Shown here piece by piece: positions 44,173 to 53,663 of a DNA stretch of 53,711 nucleotides. This DNA comes from Moraxellaceae bacterium. Its GTDB lineage: Bacteria > Pseudomonadota > Gammaproteobacteria > Pseudomonadales > Moraxellaceae. Numbering within the stretch: the first letter of the stretch is position 1; each line of letters begins with the position of its first letter. Location of the stretch: the NCBI GenBank assembly GCA_004173455.1, contig SECL01000022.1, positions 1 through 53,711 of the forward strand. The letters are read 5' to 3'. The translations under genes and the position numbers were made by a program. The notes beneath the pieces are model-generated. The model saw only the letters and a program-made list of their open reading frames with translations, was not told the origin of the DNA and searched no databases.

Positions 44173-46098
44173 ATGTTACATCGCCGCCAGGATGGAATGG
44201 CAGGGTCTGACCAGCAAGGGAAGACCTTATTAAAACAACAAGGCTTATGGATGGTACTGAGCTTGGAGCTGGGACTAAGTCTCGGTTTGGGTCTGGCCAG
44301 CAGTCTGTCTACGGCTGCGCCAGTCCGGCAAAATTATATCAGTGCGCATGAAAAACCACTGTATGCCACTGCGCCCTATATGCCGTACGCCAATCCTGAT
44401 GCGCCTAAGGGTGGCATGTTGTCCATGTCAGCCAGTGGCACGTTTGATAACTTTCAGACCTTAAATGGCAAAGGAACAGCGGCAGAAGGCACTGGCAATT
44501 TATACGACACGCTCATGCGGCGTTCGCTCAATGAAGCGGCGGTGAATTATCCGTTGCTGGCCAGCAGTGTCACCGTTGATCCTGATGACCAGTCCTATGC
44601 CATTTTTCACTTGAATCCCAAAGCACGTTTTAGTGATGGCAGTCCGGTCACGGCAGAGGATGTCGTATTTAGTTTTAATGCCCTGCTCAAAGATGGCGCA
44701 CCCGGGTTGCGCATTTATCTGGGCGATATTAAAAGCGTGAAGGCGCTCAATGCGCTGGATGTGCGCTTTGATTATAAAACCCGTGACAACAGCGAAATCA
44801 CCTCGATAGTGTCGGAAGTTTCTATTTATTCCAAAAAAGACTTTGTGGGTAAAGCCTACGACCGGATTATGGCTACCGCCCCGCTGGGCAGCGGGCCTTA
44901 TGTGATGGACCGAATTGATGCAGGGCGCAGCATTACCTATAAGCGCAATCCGCAATACTGGGGACAGGATTTGCCCGTCAATCGGGGGCGTAATAATTTT
45001 GACTATATTAAATACGTGTATTACCGCAATTTAGATATTGCTTTTGAAGGCTTTAAAAGTGGCCAGTTTTTTTATCAAACTGAATATAAGGCTAGAAACT
45101 GGGCGCTATCTTATGATTTTCCTGCCGCAAAATCCGGGATTGTGCGTAAACAGAATTTTGTGACGCAAAATCCGGTTGCGACCCAGATGTTTGTGTTTAA
45201 TACCCGACGGCCTTTATTGGCTGATATTCGGTTTCGGCAAGCGCTAACTTATGCCTATGACTTTGAATGGCTCAACAAAGCACTATTTTTTGGTCAGTAT
45301 CAGCGTCTGCAAAGCTTTTTTTATAACAGTGATCTGGCGGCTACCGGCAAGCCATCAGCGGATGAGTTAAAGATTTTACAGCCCTTGCTGGCAAAACTAA
45401 CCCCGCTGGAGCAACAGGGCATTTTGCAAAACTGGCACTATCCGATGAGTGATGGCAGTGGCTATAACCGCAATAATTTGCTGATTGCCCGTCAGATTTT
45501 ACTCAGTGCCGGTTATCGCTATAAAGACGGTCATTTGCTAAACAAGCAGGGTAAGCCGATCCAGATTGATTTTATGATCAGTCAGGATGGGTTGCAGCGC
45601 ACTATTTTGCCTTTTATTCGCAACCTCAAGCGACTGGGAATCCAAGTCAATCTGCGTCTGGTGGATGTGCCGCAATATGTTGAACGCACCCGCCGCTTTG
45701 ATTACGACATGATTACCAGCGTTATTCCGCAATCCAGTTCGCCGGGCAACGAACAAATGCAGTTTTGGTCGAGTCAGGCCGCAGACCAGCAAGGCAATTA
45801 CAACTTTGCCGGGATTAAAAATCCGGCGATTGACCAGTTGATTGATGGCCTGATCAAAGCGCCTAATCGTGATGTACTGCAAACGTATACCCATGCGCTA
45901 GATCGCAGCTTGCGCGCTGGCTATTATGTCATCCCGACGTATGGCAAGGTCGGCAACTGGATTGCCACGTGGGATATGTACGAGCAGCCCAAAAACCCGG
46001 CCAAATATGATATTGGTCTGGATTACTGGTGGGTCAATCGCAACAAGGCAGCGCAAGTGAATACTTATTTGTCACGGCAAAGCAAGCCTGCGCCATAA
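44173..46098 (+). CDS. yejA: Peptide ABC transporter substrate-binding protein YejA
   Basis: A 641-residue periplasmic oligopeptide-binding protein of the SBP-5 family. YASPDAPKGG-like sequence (YANPDAPKGGMLSMSASGTFD, split at the G) and FDNFQTLNGKGTAAEG are typical of YejA. YDTLMRRSLNE and the C-terminal WWVNRNKA also fit. An unusually long and hydrophilic n-region of about 24 residues precedes the signal helix. It is first in yejABEF, the importer of peptides and peptide antibiotics such as microcin C in enterobacteria. Confidence 0.9.
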   Translation: MLHRRQDGMAGSDQQGKTLLKQQGLWMVLSLELGLSLGLGLASSLSTAAPVRQNYISAHEKPLYATAPYMPYANPDAPKGGMLSMSASGTFDNFQTLNGKGTAAEGTGNLYDTLMRRSLNEAAVNYPLLASSVTVDPDDQSYAIFHLNPKARFSDGSPVTAEDVVFSFNALLKDGAPGLRIYLGDIKSVKALNALDVRFDYKTRDNSEITSIVSEVSIYSKKDFVGKAYDRIMATAPLGSGPYVMDRIDAGRSITYKRNPQYWGQDLPVNRGRNNFDYIKYVYYRNLDIAFEGFKSGQFFYQTEYKARNWALSYDFPAAKSGIVRKQNFVTQNPVATQMFVFNTRRPLLADIRFRQALTYAYDFEWLNKALFFGQYQRLQSFFYNSDLAATGKPSADELKILQPLLAKLTPLEQQGILQNWHYPMSDGSGYNRNNLLIARQILLSAGYRYKDGHLLNKQGKPIQIDFMISQDGLQRTILPFIRNLKRLGIQVNLRLVDVPQYVERTRRFDYDMITSVIPQSSSPGNEQMQFWSSQAADQQGNYNFAGIKNPAIDQLIDGLIKAPNRDVLQTYTHALDRSLRAGYYVIPTYGKVGNWIATWDMYEQPKNPAKYDIGLDYWWVNRNKAAQVNTYLSRQSKPAP

Positions 46099-46144
46099 AC
46101 AAGCCTGCTTATGAATAATTATATATAAGGAAAAGGAACCCGGA

Positions 46145-47218
46145 ATGTCAGCGTACATCATCAGGCGTCTGTTATTGATCATTCCTACACTGTTTCTCAT
46201 CCTGCTGGCCAATTTTGTGATTGTACAGCTTGCACCGGGTGGCCCGGTAGAGATGGCCATTGAACAGGCCAAGCAGGCACAGGGTTTGGGCGGTGCACAA
46301 GGGGAGGCGGGGTCTAGTGCCCAAGGCGCGCATTATCAGGGCGCACGTGGTCTGTCACCAGAAATGATTGATCAGATCAAGCAGCAGTATGGCTTTGACC
46401 AGCCTGCATCGACCCGATTCTGGCTGATGCTAAAAGGCTATTTAAGCCTTGATTTTGGCACCAGTTTCTTTAAGGACAAACCAGTTACCACCTTAATTGT
46501 TGAAAAAATGCCCGTGACAATTTCGCTGGGCTTGTGGAGTACTTTGCTGATTTATCTGGTGTCTATTCCACTGGGTATCCGCAAGGCACGTCAGCATGGC
46601 CTATTGTTTGATAAAAGCACCTCATTTTTGCTGGCAATTGGCTATGCCGTACCGACCTTTGTGTTTGCTGTGGTGCTGATTGTATTTTTTGCGGGCGGCA
46701 GTTATTGGCAGTGGTTTCCGCTACAGGGACTGGTGTCAGAAACCTTTGCCGACTTGTCGTTGCTGGCAAAAATTAAGGATTATTTCTGGCATTTGGTGTT
46801 GCCACTCACCACCATGACACTCGGTGGTTTTGCTGGACTGACCTATCTCACTAAATATTCCTTTATGGAAGAGCTGGGCAAGCAATATGTACTGGCTGCA
46901 CGCGCCAAGGGCTTAACCGAAAACAAAGTGCTGTACGGCCATGTATTTCGCAATGCCATGCTGATTGTGATTGCGGGCTTGCCTGAAGCATTGGTGGGAA
47001 TTTTCTTTGCTGGCAACTTTTTTATTGAAATTATTTTTAACCTTGATGGCTTGGGCTTGCTGGGTTTTGAAGCCGTGGTGCAGCGTGATTATCCGGTCAT
47101 TTTTGGCACGCTGTTTATTTTTACCTTGATTGGGCTGTTATTGCGCCTGTTGAGTGATGTCATGTACCAAATGATTGATCCTCGGATCAGCTTTGAGTCG
47201 CGGGGAGCCAATCAATGA
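46145..47218 (+). CDS. yejB: Peptide ABC transporter permease YejB
   Basis: A 357-residue inner-membrane permease of the DppB/OppB type. The N-terminal MSAYIIRRLLLIIPTLF helix, six predicted membrane segments and the EAA loop (KQYVLAARAKGLTENKVLYGH) are visible. A 30-residue Gly/Ala/Gln-rich insertion follows the first periplasmic proline segment (about 45-65). The last four bases, ATGA, overlap the start of yejE. Confidence 0.92.
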   Translation: MSAYIIRRLLLIIPTLFLILLANFVIVQLAPGGPVEMAIEQAKQAQGLGGAQGEAGSSAQGAHYQGARGLSPEMIDQIKQQYGFDQPASTRFWLMLKGYLSLDFGTSFFKDKPVTTLIVEKMPVTISLGLWSTLLIYLVSIPLGIRKARQHGLLFDKSTSFLLAIGYAVPTFVFAVVLIVFFAGGSYWQWFPLQGLVSETFADLSLLAKIKDYFWHLVLPLTTMTLGGFAGLTYLTKYSFMEELGKQYVLAARAKGLTENKVLYGHVFRNAMLIVIAGLPEALVGIFFAGNFFIEIIFNLDGLGLLGFEAVVQRDYPVIFGTLFIFTLIGLLLRLLSDVMYQMIDPRISFESRGANQ

Positions 47219-48237
47219 GTCAAATGATTAGTCCGATCATGGCTGCCCGCTTGCGTCGGTTTAAGGCGCATCGGCTGGGATATGGGTCTTTTATTTTGTT
47301 TATGATCATTTTTGTGCTATCGCTGGGTGCAGAGTTGATTGCCAATGACAAGCCTTTGGTGGTGTCTTATCAGCATAGTCTGTATTTTCCAGTAGTTAAA
47401 GCTTATCCCGAAACCAGCTTTGGCGGTGTTTTTGAAACTGAAGCCGAATACCATGATCCCGCCGTAAAACAACTCATAGAAAAAGATGGCTGGATGCTGT
47501 GGCCGCCGATTCCTTTTTCTTATCAAACGCCCAATATGGATTTAAGCGTTCCTGTGCCATCCCCGCCTAGTGCGCAAAACTGGCTGGGCACTGATGATCA
47601 GGGTCGTGATGTAGTGGCGCGGGTGATTTATGGCTTGCGTGTGTCTTTGTTGTTTGGCCTATTTTTGACGGCGGCTGCTGCGGTGCTTGGCGTGATTGTT
47701 GGCGCGTTGCAAGGCTATTATGGTGGCATGGTCGACCTGATTGGCCAGCGTATTCTGGAAGTGTGGGGTGGTTTGCCCATGCTGTTTATGGTGATTATTC
47801 TGGTGAGCCTGTTTACACCCAGCGTGTACTGGCTATTTTTAATTATGCTGTTTTTTGGCTGGCCTGCCTTGGTGAGTCTGGTACGCGCTGAATTTTTGCG
47901 TGCGCGTAATCTGGATTATGTGCGGGCAGCGCGTGCGCTTGGGGTGACTGATCGCGCCATCATGTTCCGCCATATTTTGCCCAATGCTCTAAGCTCCAGC
48001 CTGTCACAGTTGCCTTTTATGTTGACTGCCAATATTACCGCCCTCACTGCACTGGATTTTTTAGGTTATGGATTACCGCCCGAATCGGCATCACTGGGCG
48101 AGCTGTTATTGCAGGGCAAAAATAATCTGGATGCAGTGTGGCTGGCGCTGACCGGCTTTTTTACCATGGCCATCGTGCTGTCTTTATTGGTGTATATCGG
48201 GGAGGCAGCACGCGATGCATTTGACCCAAGACGTTAA
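47215..48237 (+). CDS. yejE: Peptide ABC transporter permease YejE
   Basis: A 340-residue DppC/OppC-type permease. After the first membrane helix comes a long periplasmic segment including TSFGGVFETEAEYHDP, characteristic of YejE, then WLGTDDQGRDVVARVIYGLR and the EAA loop YVRAARALGVTDRAIMFRH. It overlaps yejB by four bases and yejF by 23, so the operon is translationally coupled. Confidence 0.92.
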   Translation: MSQMISPIMAARLRRFKAHRLGYGSFILFMIIFVLSLGAELIANDKPLVVSYQHSLYFPVVKAYPETSFGGVFETEAEYHDPAVKQLIEKDGWMLWPPIPFSYQTPNMDLSVPVPSPPSAQNWLGTDDQGRDVVARVIYGLRVSLLFGLFLTAAAAVLGVIVGALQGYYGGMVDLIGQRILEVWGGLPMLFMVIILVSLFTPSVYWLFLIMLFFGWPALVSLVRAEFLRARNLDYVRAARALGVTDRAIMFRHILPNALSSSLSQLPFMLTANITALTALDFLGYGLPPESASLGELLLQGKNNLDAVWLALTGFFTMAIVLSLLVYIGEAARDAFDPRR

Positions 48238-49849
48238 AAGTCCAACTAAAAATTATGATGCTGAAATTCAAAATCAGGCTCGGTCTTTACTAAACGTAAC
48301 GCATTTATCGATTAGTGCTGGCCAACAAACATTGGTGCAAGACTTAAACTTTGATCTACATGCTGGTAAAACATTGGCCATTGTGGGTGAGAGCGGTTCA
48401 GGTAAATCGATTTCATCATTAGCAATGTTAGGGTTATTACCGCCCAGCTTAAAGGTTGATGGTCAGGTTTTTTTAAATCAGCAAAGCTTGCTTGGTCTCA
48501 ATGAGCACCAATGGCGACAAATTCGTGGTAAAAAAATCGCCATGATTTTTCAGGAACCCATGACAGCGCTCAATCCACTGCACAAGGTTGAAAAGCAAAT
48601 TGGCGAGATGCTGCGGCTATCGGGCATGAGCAAAGCGCAAGTACGCAGCAAAGTCATTGATTTGCTCAATCAGGTGGGCATACCTGAGCCTGAAACCAAG
48701 CTAGCACGTTATCCACATGAATTATCGGGTGGCCAGCGGCAGCGCGTGATGATTGCCATGGCGTTGGCACAAGACCCCGATATTTTAATTGCCGATGAAC
48801 CCACCACTGCACTTGATGTCACGCTACAAGCCCAAGTATTGAACTTGCTCCAATCGCTACAAGCCAGCCGAAATATGGCCATGATTTTAATTAGTCATGA
48901 CCTAAATTTGGTGCGTCGTTACAGTGATAATGTGATTGTGATGCAACACGGTCAGGTCAAAGAGCAGGGCAACACCGAGCAGATTTTTGCCAATCCACAG
49001 GATGACTATACGCGGCATTTGCTGGATCAGGATTTTGGACAGGCATTATTGCTTGAGGACGTTGTACCAAATGCACAACCCATGCTTGAACTTGAGCAGA
49101 TTGCGGTTCGATTTCCGCTTAAAACTGGGTTATTGAATAAAGTGACCGACCATGTGGTGGCAGTTGAGCCAATGGATTTAAACGTGTTGCAAGGTGAGTC
49201 GGTGGGTATTGTGGGCGAGAGTGGTTCTGGCAAAACCTCACTGGCATTGGCGTTGGCGCGCCTCATTAAAAGTGATGGCAAAATTGTACTGAATCAAAAT
49301 CGTTTAGATCATTTAAATGAAAATCAGCTACGTCCCTTGCGTCCGCAATTTCAAATGGTGTTTCAAGACCCGTTTGGCAGCTTAAATCCTCGGCTAACCA
49401 TTGAACAAATTATTGGTGAAGGCGCTGCCAAGCTGATTCCAAAAAAAGCCGAGCGTCGTCAGGCAGTGGAAAATGTACTACAAAAAGTAGAATTGCCCGC
49501 AGCGTTTGCTGACCGTTATCCGCATGAGCTGTCTGGTGGGCAGCGACAACGTGTGGCCTTGGCGCGTGCGTTGATTATGAAACCCAAGCTGATGATTCTG
49601 GACGAACCCACCTCGGCACTCGATCGTACCACCCAACGCGCTTTGGTGAATTTGTTGCGTCAATTGCAGCAGGATGAACAGATTAGCTATGTGTTTATTA
49701 GCCATGATCTGGCGGTAGTACGCGCCTTGTGCCAGCGCGTATTGGTGTTGCGGCATGGCAAGGTGATGGAATTGCGGACGACTGAGGCGTTGTTTAATGC
49801 GCCAGAAACGGAATATACCAAGGCATTGATTGAGGCGGCTTTGGGATAA
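48215..49849 (+). CDS. yejF: Peptide ABC transporter ATPase YejF, two nucleotide-binding domains
   Basis: A 544-residue protein containing two ATPase domains in one chain. Each has Walker A GESGSGK(S/T), a signature [10 protein letters not shown] and Walker B (ILIADEPT in the first, LMILDEPT in the second). It energises YejBE. The start lies inside yejE and is preceded by GGGGAGG. An intrinsic terminator follows at 49887, closing the operon. Confidence 0.94.
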   Translation: MHLTQDVKSPTKNYDAEIQNQARSLLNVTHLSISAGQQTLVQDLNFDLHAGKTLAIVGESGSGKSISSLAMLGLLPPSLKVDGQVFLNQQSLLGLNEHQWRQIRGKKIAMIFQEPMTALNPLHKVEKQIGEMLRLSGMSKAQVRSKVIDLLNQVGIPEPETKLARYPHELSGGQRQRVMIAMALAQDPDILIADEPTTALDVTLQAQVLNLLQSLQASRNMAMILISHDLNLVRRYSDNVIVMQHGQVKEQGNTEQIFANPQDDYTRHLLDQDFGQALLLEDVVPNAQPMLELEQIAVRFPLKTGLLNKVTDHVVAVEPMDLNVLQGESVGIVGESGSGKTSLALALARLIKSDGKIVLNQNRLDHLNENQLRPLRPQFQMVFQDPFGSLNPRLTIEQIIGEGAAKLIPKKAERRQAVENVLQKVELPAAFADRYPHELSGGQRQRVALARALIMKPKLMILDEPTSALDRTTQRALVNLLRQLQQDEQISYVFISHDLAVVRALCQRVLVLRHGKVMELRTTEALFNAPETEYTKALIEAALG

Positions 49850-49886
49850 GTTTTTCTTTAAAACTGAATTGAAAAAATACTTTGTA

Positions 49887-49928
49887 TAGAATGCCAGTAC
49901 TCAAGCTATGAAACTGGCATTCTAGTTT
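49887..49928 (+). terminator. Terminator of the yej operon
   Basis: TAGAATGCCAGT and ACTGGCATTCTA form a perfect 12-bp stem with a 14-base loop, followed by GTTTTATAAT. The tail also contains TATAAT (49929-49934), a possible -10 element for the next gene. Confidence 0.75.
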
Positions 49929-49973
49929 TATAATGCTCACTAATTAAAATTTATCTAAAAAATTGGAATAAAA

Positions 49974-50525
49974 ATTAAAAAAATTAAATGCTTATCGTTA
50001 ATTTTTGGTTCTATGATCTTGCTGTCAGGCTGCAATCAAATTGAGTATGCCAGCCGAAAAACGCCGCATTTAAACATACTGCTGGAGCAATCTTTACAGC
50101 GTTCAGATATGCAAATAGAACCTGAGTTTCGTGACCAGAAATTATTGCTGGATCTGGATGGCGATGGTGCGCTTGATTTGGTCAGGGTAGTCAAAAATAC
50201 GATCAATCATAAAACTGGTCTGGAAATTATTTTTGGCAATCATCAGAGCGTGGAATACCTCATTGCTGGCAAAACATTGGCTGGACTTGATACAGATGAT
50301 TTGTCTGTGTTTCAAACCTATACTATTGCGCCCAAGCATGAAAAATATGTTGATTTGAATGTTTCAATTGGTGAAAACGGAGATATTCCTGCCATGGAAG
50401 ATGTGCCTGAAAACCAACTGGTTTATCTGGAGAATGATGGCATAGATATCGGGATGCTGGAATCGTGTGGTGGTGGCATTATTTATATGAAAAATAATCA
50501 ATTTCACTGGATCCAGAGCAGCTAA
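49974..50525 (+). CDS. Lipoprotein with FG-GAP/EF-hand-like repeat, lacking a standard start codon
   Basis: The obvious ATG at 50013 gives only MILLSGC before the lipidated cysteine, too short for export. The same frame is open upstream to 49959 and reads KKIKCLSLIFGSMILLSGC, a complete lipoprotein signal, but the only possible starts are ATT (49962, 49974) or ATA (49968). ATT 49974 is favoured because GGA lies six bases before it. The mature part contains LDLDGDGALDLVRVV, a D-x-D-x-D calcium-binding loop as in FG-GAP-type proteins. It is either a gene with a rare start codon or one silenced by loss of its ATG. Confidence 0.55.
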   Translation: MKKIKCLSLIFGSMILLSGCNQIEYASRKTPHLNILLEQSLQRSDMQIEPEFRDQKLLLDLDGDGALDLVRVVKNTINHKTGLEIIFGNHQSVEYLIAGKTLAGLDTDDLSVFQTYTIAPKHEKYVDLNVSIGENGDIPAMEDVPENQLVYLENDGIDIGMLESCGGGIIYMKNNQFHWIQSS

Positions 50526-50543
50526 CTTTAGGGAAAATTAATC

Positions 50544-51242
50544 ATGAAAAATAAAATAAGCCTTAAGTTGCTAATTTGTCTGGTTTTAAGTGGACCGCTA
50601 CTAAGCCACGCCGCCACCTTCCAAATTAATGATGGCTCAGTGCTTTATGATGCTCAGCTCATTGTAAAAAACTGCGATTAAGAGGAATGCGCTGGTAGTG
50701 CTAAAATCATGCTGTTTAAAAAAGGCAATAAACGAGTATTTCAAACCTTGACGTCTAATGATTTAAACTTTTACCTTGATAAAAAACAACAGCCCAGTGT
50801 CAATGTTATCCAGTTATATGATGAACAAAGTCCGCTTATTTTTGATGACTTCAACTTTGATGGTCAGCAGGATTTAGCCATCCGTAATGGCAATGAAAGC
50901 AGCTATGGCGGCCCCTCGTATGATGTGTATGTATTTAACAAAACCCGTCAACAGTTTGTAATGAGCAGCGCCTTAACTGAACTGGCGATTGAAAATCTGG
51001 GCATGTTCCAGACTGATGCCAAGCGCAAACGTTTAATCACTTTTGCCAAATCGGGTTGCTGCTTTCATGTCACCTCAGAATATGCCGTCATCCCCAACAA
51101 GGGTATAAAACTGGTGCATGAAGTTACTGAAGATGCAATGGGCGGTGAACAGGTAAAAGTAACCACCAAAACTTATAATTTAAAAAATGGAAAATGGCGT
51201 ACGATTTCAAAAAAATATCCCATAGACCAATACTACCAATAA
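50544..51242 (+). pseudogene. Secreted XAC2610-like protein gene interrupted by an in-frame TAA
   Basis: ATG 50544, with AGGGAAAA upstream, starts a signal peptide (MKNKISLKLLICLVLSG, cleavage after SHA-A). The frame runs to TAA at 50679-50681 after 45 codons, then continues open in the same frame to TAA 51240-51242. Sequence on both sides reads as one protein (VKNCD-stop-EECAGSAKIMLFKKG). The rest has FDDFNFDGQQDLAIRNGNES, a Ca-binding-like repeat seen in XAC2610-related proteins, and a late SGCCFHVTSEYAV. The downstream ATG at 50709 has neither ribosome-binding site nor signal. A disabled gene is most likely; readthrough is the alternative. Confidence 0.75.
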
Positions 51243-51388
51243 TTCAGTATTTCTAACCATCAGGAGCATTGCTCGTAGCGGCTTTGGTTGAGAAAATGTA
51301 AAAATGCTCACGCAGTCACTACTGATAGGGCTTTTAGCAGCGTGTTACTCTAAATCTTTATTACACATGATAAATAAAGAGATTGGTT

Positions 51389-52912
51389 ATGGATGCAGGT
51401 CATGTAGAAGTCAGACATTTGACCCTTGAAGATATGTCAGAATTACAAGCTGCCTCAGAAAGCGTCTACATTAATAAAGAATTGGCAACGTGGGATGAAG
51501 AAACCACCAACACCTTGCTCACCAAGTTTCCTGAAGGACAAATTTGCGTTTGCGTTGATGGTAAAGTCGTGGGCTGTGCGTTATCCATGATTATTAATTA
51601 TAAAAATTTTAGTGATGACCATACCTATAATCAAATTGTCACCAACTACGATTTTAGAAATCATGACCCCAAGGGCGATGTGCTATACGGCATTGAGGTA
51701 TTTATCCATCCCGATTACCGTGGCTTACGCTTGGCACGCCGCTTATATGATGTACGCAAGGAGCTGTGTGAAAACTTAAACCTGCGTGCCATTATGGCTG
51801 GTGGACGTATGCCCAATTTTAAGTCGCACGTTAGCGAAATGAGTGCCAACACCTATATTAAAAAAGTAAAAACCAGAGAGTTACATGATCCGGTTTTAAG
51901 CTTTCAGTTGGCCAATGATTTTCATGTGCGCAAGCTGATGAAAGGTTACATGCCGGGCGATACCGAATCACACGAATATGCGACCTTGCTGGAATGGATT
52001 AATATTCATCACAGCGATTCGCTTAAACTCATCAACGCGCCACGTTCCAATGTTCGCTTAGGCTTAGTCCAATGGCAAATGCGCAGTAGTTTAAGCACCT
52101 TGCATAAATTCTTTGAACAAATGGAATTTTTTGTTGATGCCGTATCGGATTATAAAAGTGACTTTATTTTATTTCCCGAGCTGTTTAATGCGCCACTAAT
52201 GGCGGATTTTAACCATCTCAATGTCACGCAAAGTATTCGTGAGCTGGCCAAATACAGCGATGATATTCGTGATAAATGCATTGAATTTGCCATTACCTAT
52301 AACATTAATATTATCTCTGGCAGCATGCCGTGTATTGTGGATGGTAAGTTGCACAACTCCGGCTTCCTGTGTCGGCGTGATGGCTCGTGGGAGCGTTATG
52401 ACAAGGTGCATTTAACCCCAGCAGAAACCCGCAATTGGGCGATGAAAGGCGGTGAGTCTATTAAGGTATTTGATACCGATTGTGGAAAAATCGGTATTAT
52501 CATTTGCTATGATGTGGAGTTCCCTGAATATTCACGGTTATTGGCTGATCAGGGTATGAATATTTTGTTTGTACCCTTTCTAACTGACACCCAAAACGGT
52601 TATACGCGTGTACGTCATTGTGCCATGGCGCGAGCGATCGAAAACGAATGCTATGTGGCCATTGCCGGTGCAGTGGGCAATTTGGCAAAAGTCAATCACA
52701 TGGATATTCAGTATGCACAGTCTGCTGTGTTTACGCCTTCAGATTTTGCTTTTCCCACCACAGGGATTAAAGCCGAAGCCACACCAAACTCTGAAATGAC
52801 CTTAATTGTCGATATTAATATTGATTTATTAAAAGATTTACACAGCTATGGCAGTGTACAAACGCTCAAAGACCGTCGTCATGATTTGTATTCTTTATCA
52901 TTAAAGCAATAA
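51389..52912 (+). CDS. Fused GNAT acetyltransferase and nitrilase-family amidohydrolase
   Basis: A 507-residue two-domain protein. Residues 5-170 form a GNAT N-acetyltransferase with YGIEVFIHPDYRGLRLARRL, the acetyl-CoA-binding region. Residues 215-500 form a carbon-nitrogen hydrolase with the full catalytic triad: E in LFPELFNAP (near 262), K in YDKVHLTPAE (near 338) and C in IICYDVEFPE (near 373). Proteins of this build occur across bacteria, including Acinetobacter; the substrate is not known. ATG 51389 follows AAAGAGA at good spacing; a TTG two codons earlier is less likely. Confidence 0.9.
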   Translation: MDAGHVEVRHLTLEDMSELQAASESVYINKELATWDEETTNTLLTKFPEGQICVCVDGKVVGCALSMIINYKNFSDDHTYNQIVTNYDFRNHDPKGDVLYGIEVFIHPDYRGLRLARRLYDVRKELCENLNLRAIMAGGRMPNFKSHVSEMSANTYIKKVKTRELHDPVLSFQLANDFHVRKLMKGYMPGDTESHEYATLLEWINIHHSDSLKLINAPRSNVRLGLVQWQMRSSLSTLHKFFEQMEFFVDAVSDYKSDFILFPELFNAPLMADFNHLNVTQSIRELAKYSDDIRDKCIEFAITYNINIISGSMPCIVDGKLHNSGFLCRRDGSWERYDKVHLTPAETRNWAMKGGESIKVFDTDCGKIGIIICYDVEFPEYSRLLADQGMNILFVPFLTDTQNGYTRVRHCAMARAIENECYVAIAGAVGNLAKVNHMDIQYAQSAVFTPSDFAFPTTGIKAEATPNSEMTLIVDINIDLLKDLHSYGSVQTLKDRRHDLYSLSLKQ

Positions 52913-52970
52913 AATCAAATGATTGAAGAAAAATTAATGTGCCTTATCTATATAATGCGCATTATTTTTA

Positions 52971-53592
52971 TTAAGCAGTGTATTCAAGCATTAATTTCAA
53001 ATTAGACAGTTGTTCATGACCCTCAAGTTTTTGATTAATGTCGTGCAATAAATCCATGAAGCTCTGTACTCATGCCTATTTTTGCTCAGGGTTTTCATTG
53101 ATATGCGCCAAGCTTTTTCTGAAATCATCACAATGCCTAGTGGGCTCGTCATGTTATTGCCCACAACACACACCGATTCAGTGCTTGCATGGTTGCCCAG
53201 CAATTGTTCGATAGGTACAGGAGAAATATATTTTCCTTTACTGGTTTTAAACAGGTCTTTAACGCATCCAGTGATAAACCAGTATCCATCAGCATCCATG
53301 GTGCCCATATCACCTGTTTTCAAAAAGCCATCTTCATCAAATGATTCAGCGGTTTTTTCAGCATCCTTATAATAACCCAGCATATTGGCTGGGCTTTTTA
53401 CCAAAATTTCACCGTCATCACTGAGTTTGCACACCTCAAAGGACAGGCCTTGCCCACTGAGCCAAGACGTGGTTGCCCGAGACGGGTTAAAGGGGAATAA
53501 GCGAAATTTTCAGTCATGGCATAGGCTTCCTGCATTTCTATGCCTAATTTGTTGTACCAGCAATTACATTGGATGCTAGGGGTGCAGAACAT
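52971..53592 (-). pseudogene. Degraded long-chain acyl-CoA synthetase (AMP-binding) remnant
   Basis: The minus strand encodes pieces of the C-terminal half of an AMP-dependent acyl-CoA ligase in three frames. WYNKLGIEMQEAYAMTEN in one frame continues after a shift near 53440 as EILVKSPANMLGYYKD, then FLKTGDMGTMDADGYWFITG and CVKDLFKTSKGKYISPVPIE. A second shift near 53110 leads to LAHINENPEQK, followed by in-frame TAG (53076-53078) and TGA (53070-53072), then more homologous sequence to TAA 52971. The adenylation N-terminus is absent to the window edge, and the normal C-terminal end is also missing. Confidence 0.85.
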
Positions 53593-53627
53593 TTATAAAA
53601 TGGTGTTGCCCTGAAGGGATTTTTACA

Positions 53628-53663
53628 CAGGAAACGATTAGACAGCAGGAAACGATTACACAG
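53628..53663. repeat. Tandem 18-base repeat beside the synthetase pseudogene
   Basis: CAGGAAACGATTAGACAG and CAGGAAACGATTACACAG are adjacent and differ at one base. They lie just beyond the truncated 5' end of the pseudogene. The remaining bases to 53711 show no recognisable gene. Confidence 0.7.

Noticed and set aside
50013-50525. Taking ATG 50013 as the true start of the lipoprotein gene
   Set aside because: It leaves only six residues before the lipidated cysteine, too few for a signal peptide, and no ribosome-binding site precedes it.
50709-51242. A separate 177-codon gene starting at 50709
   Set aside because: It is in the same frame as the signal peptide starting at 50544 and is separated only by one TAA; it has no ribosome-binding site.
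52952-52965. Perfect palindrome ATAATGCGCATTAT as a regulator operator
   Set aside because: It sits between a gene end and a pseudogene end with no promoter to control; short AT-rich palindromes are frequent by chance.
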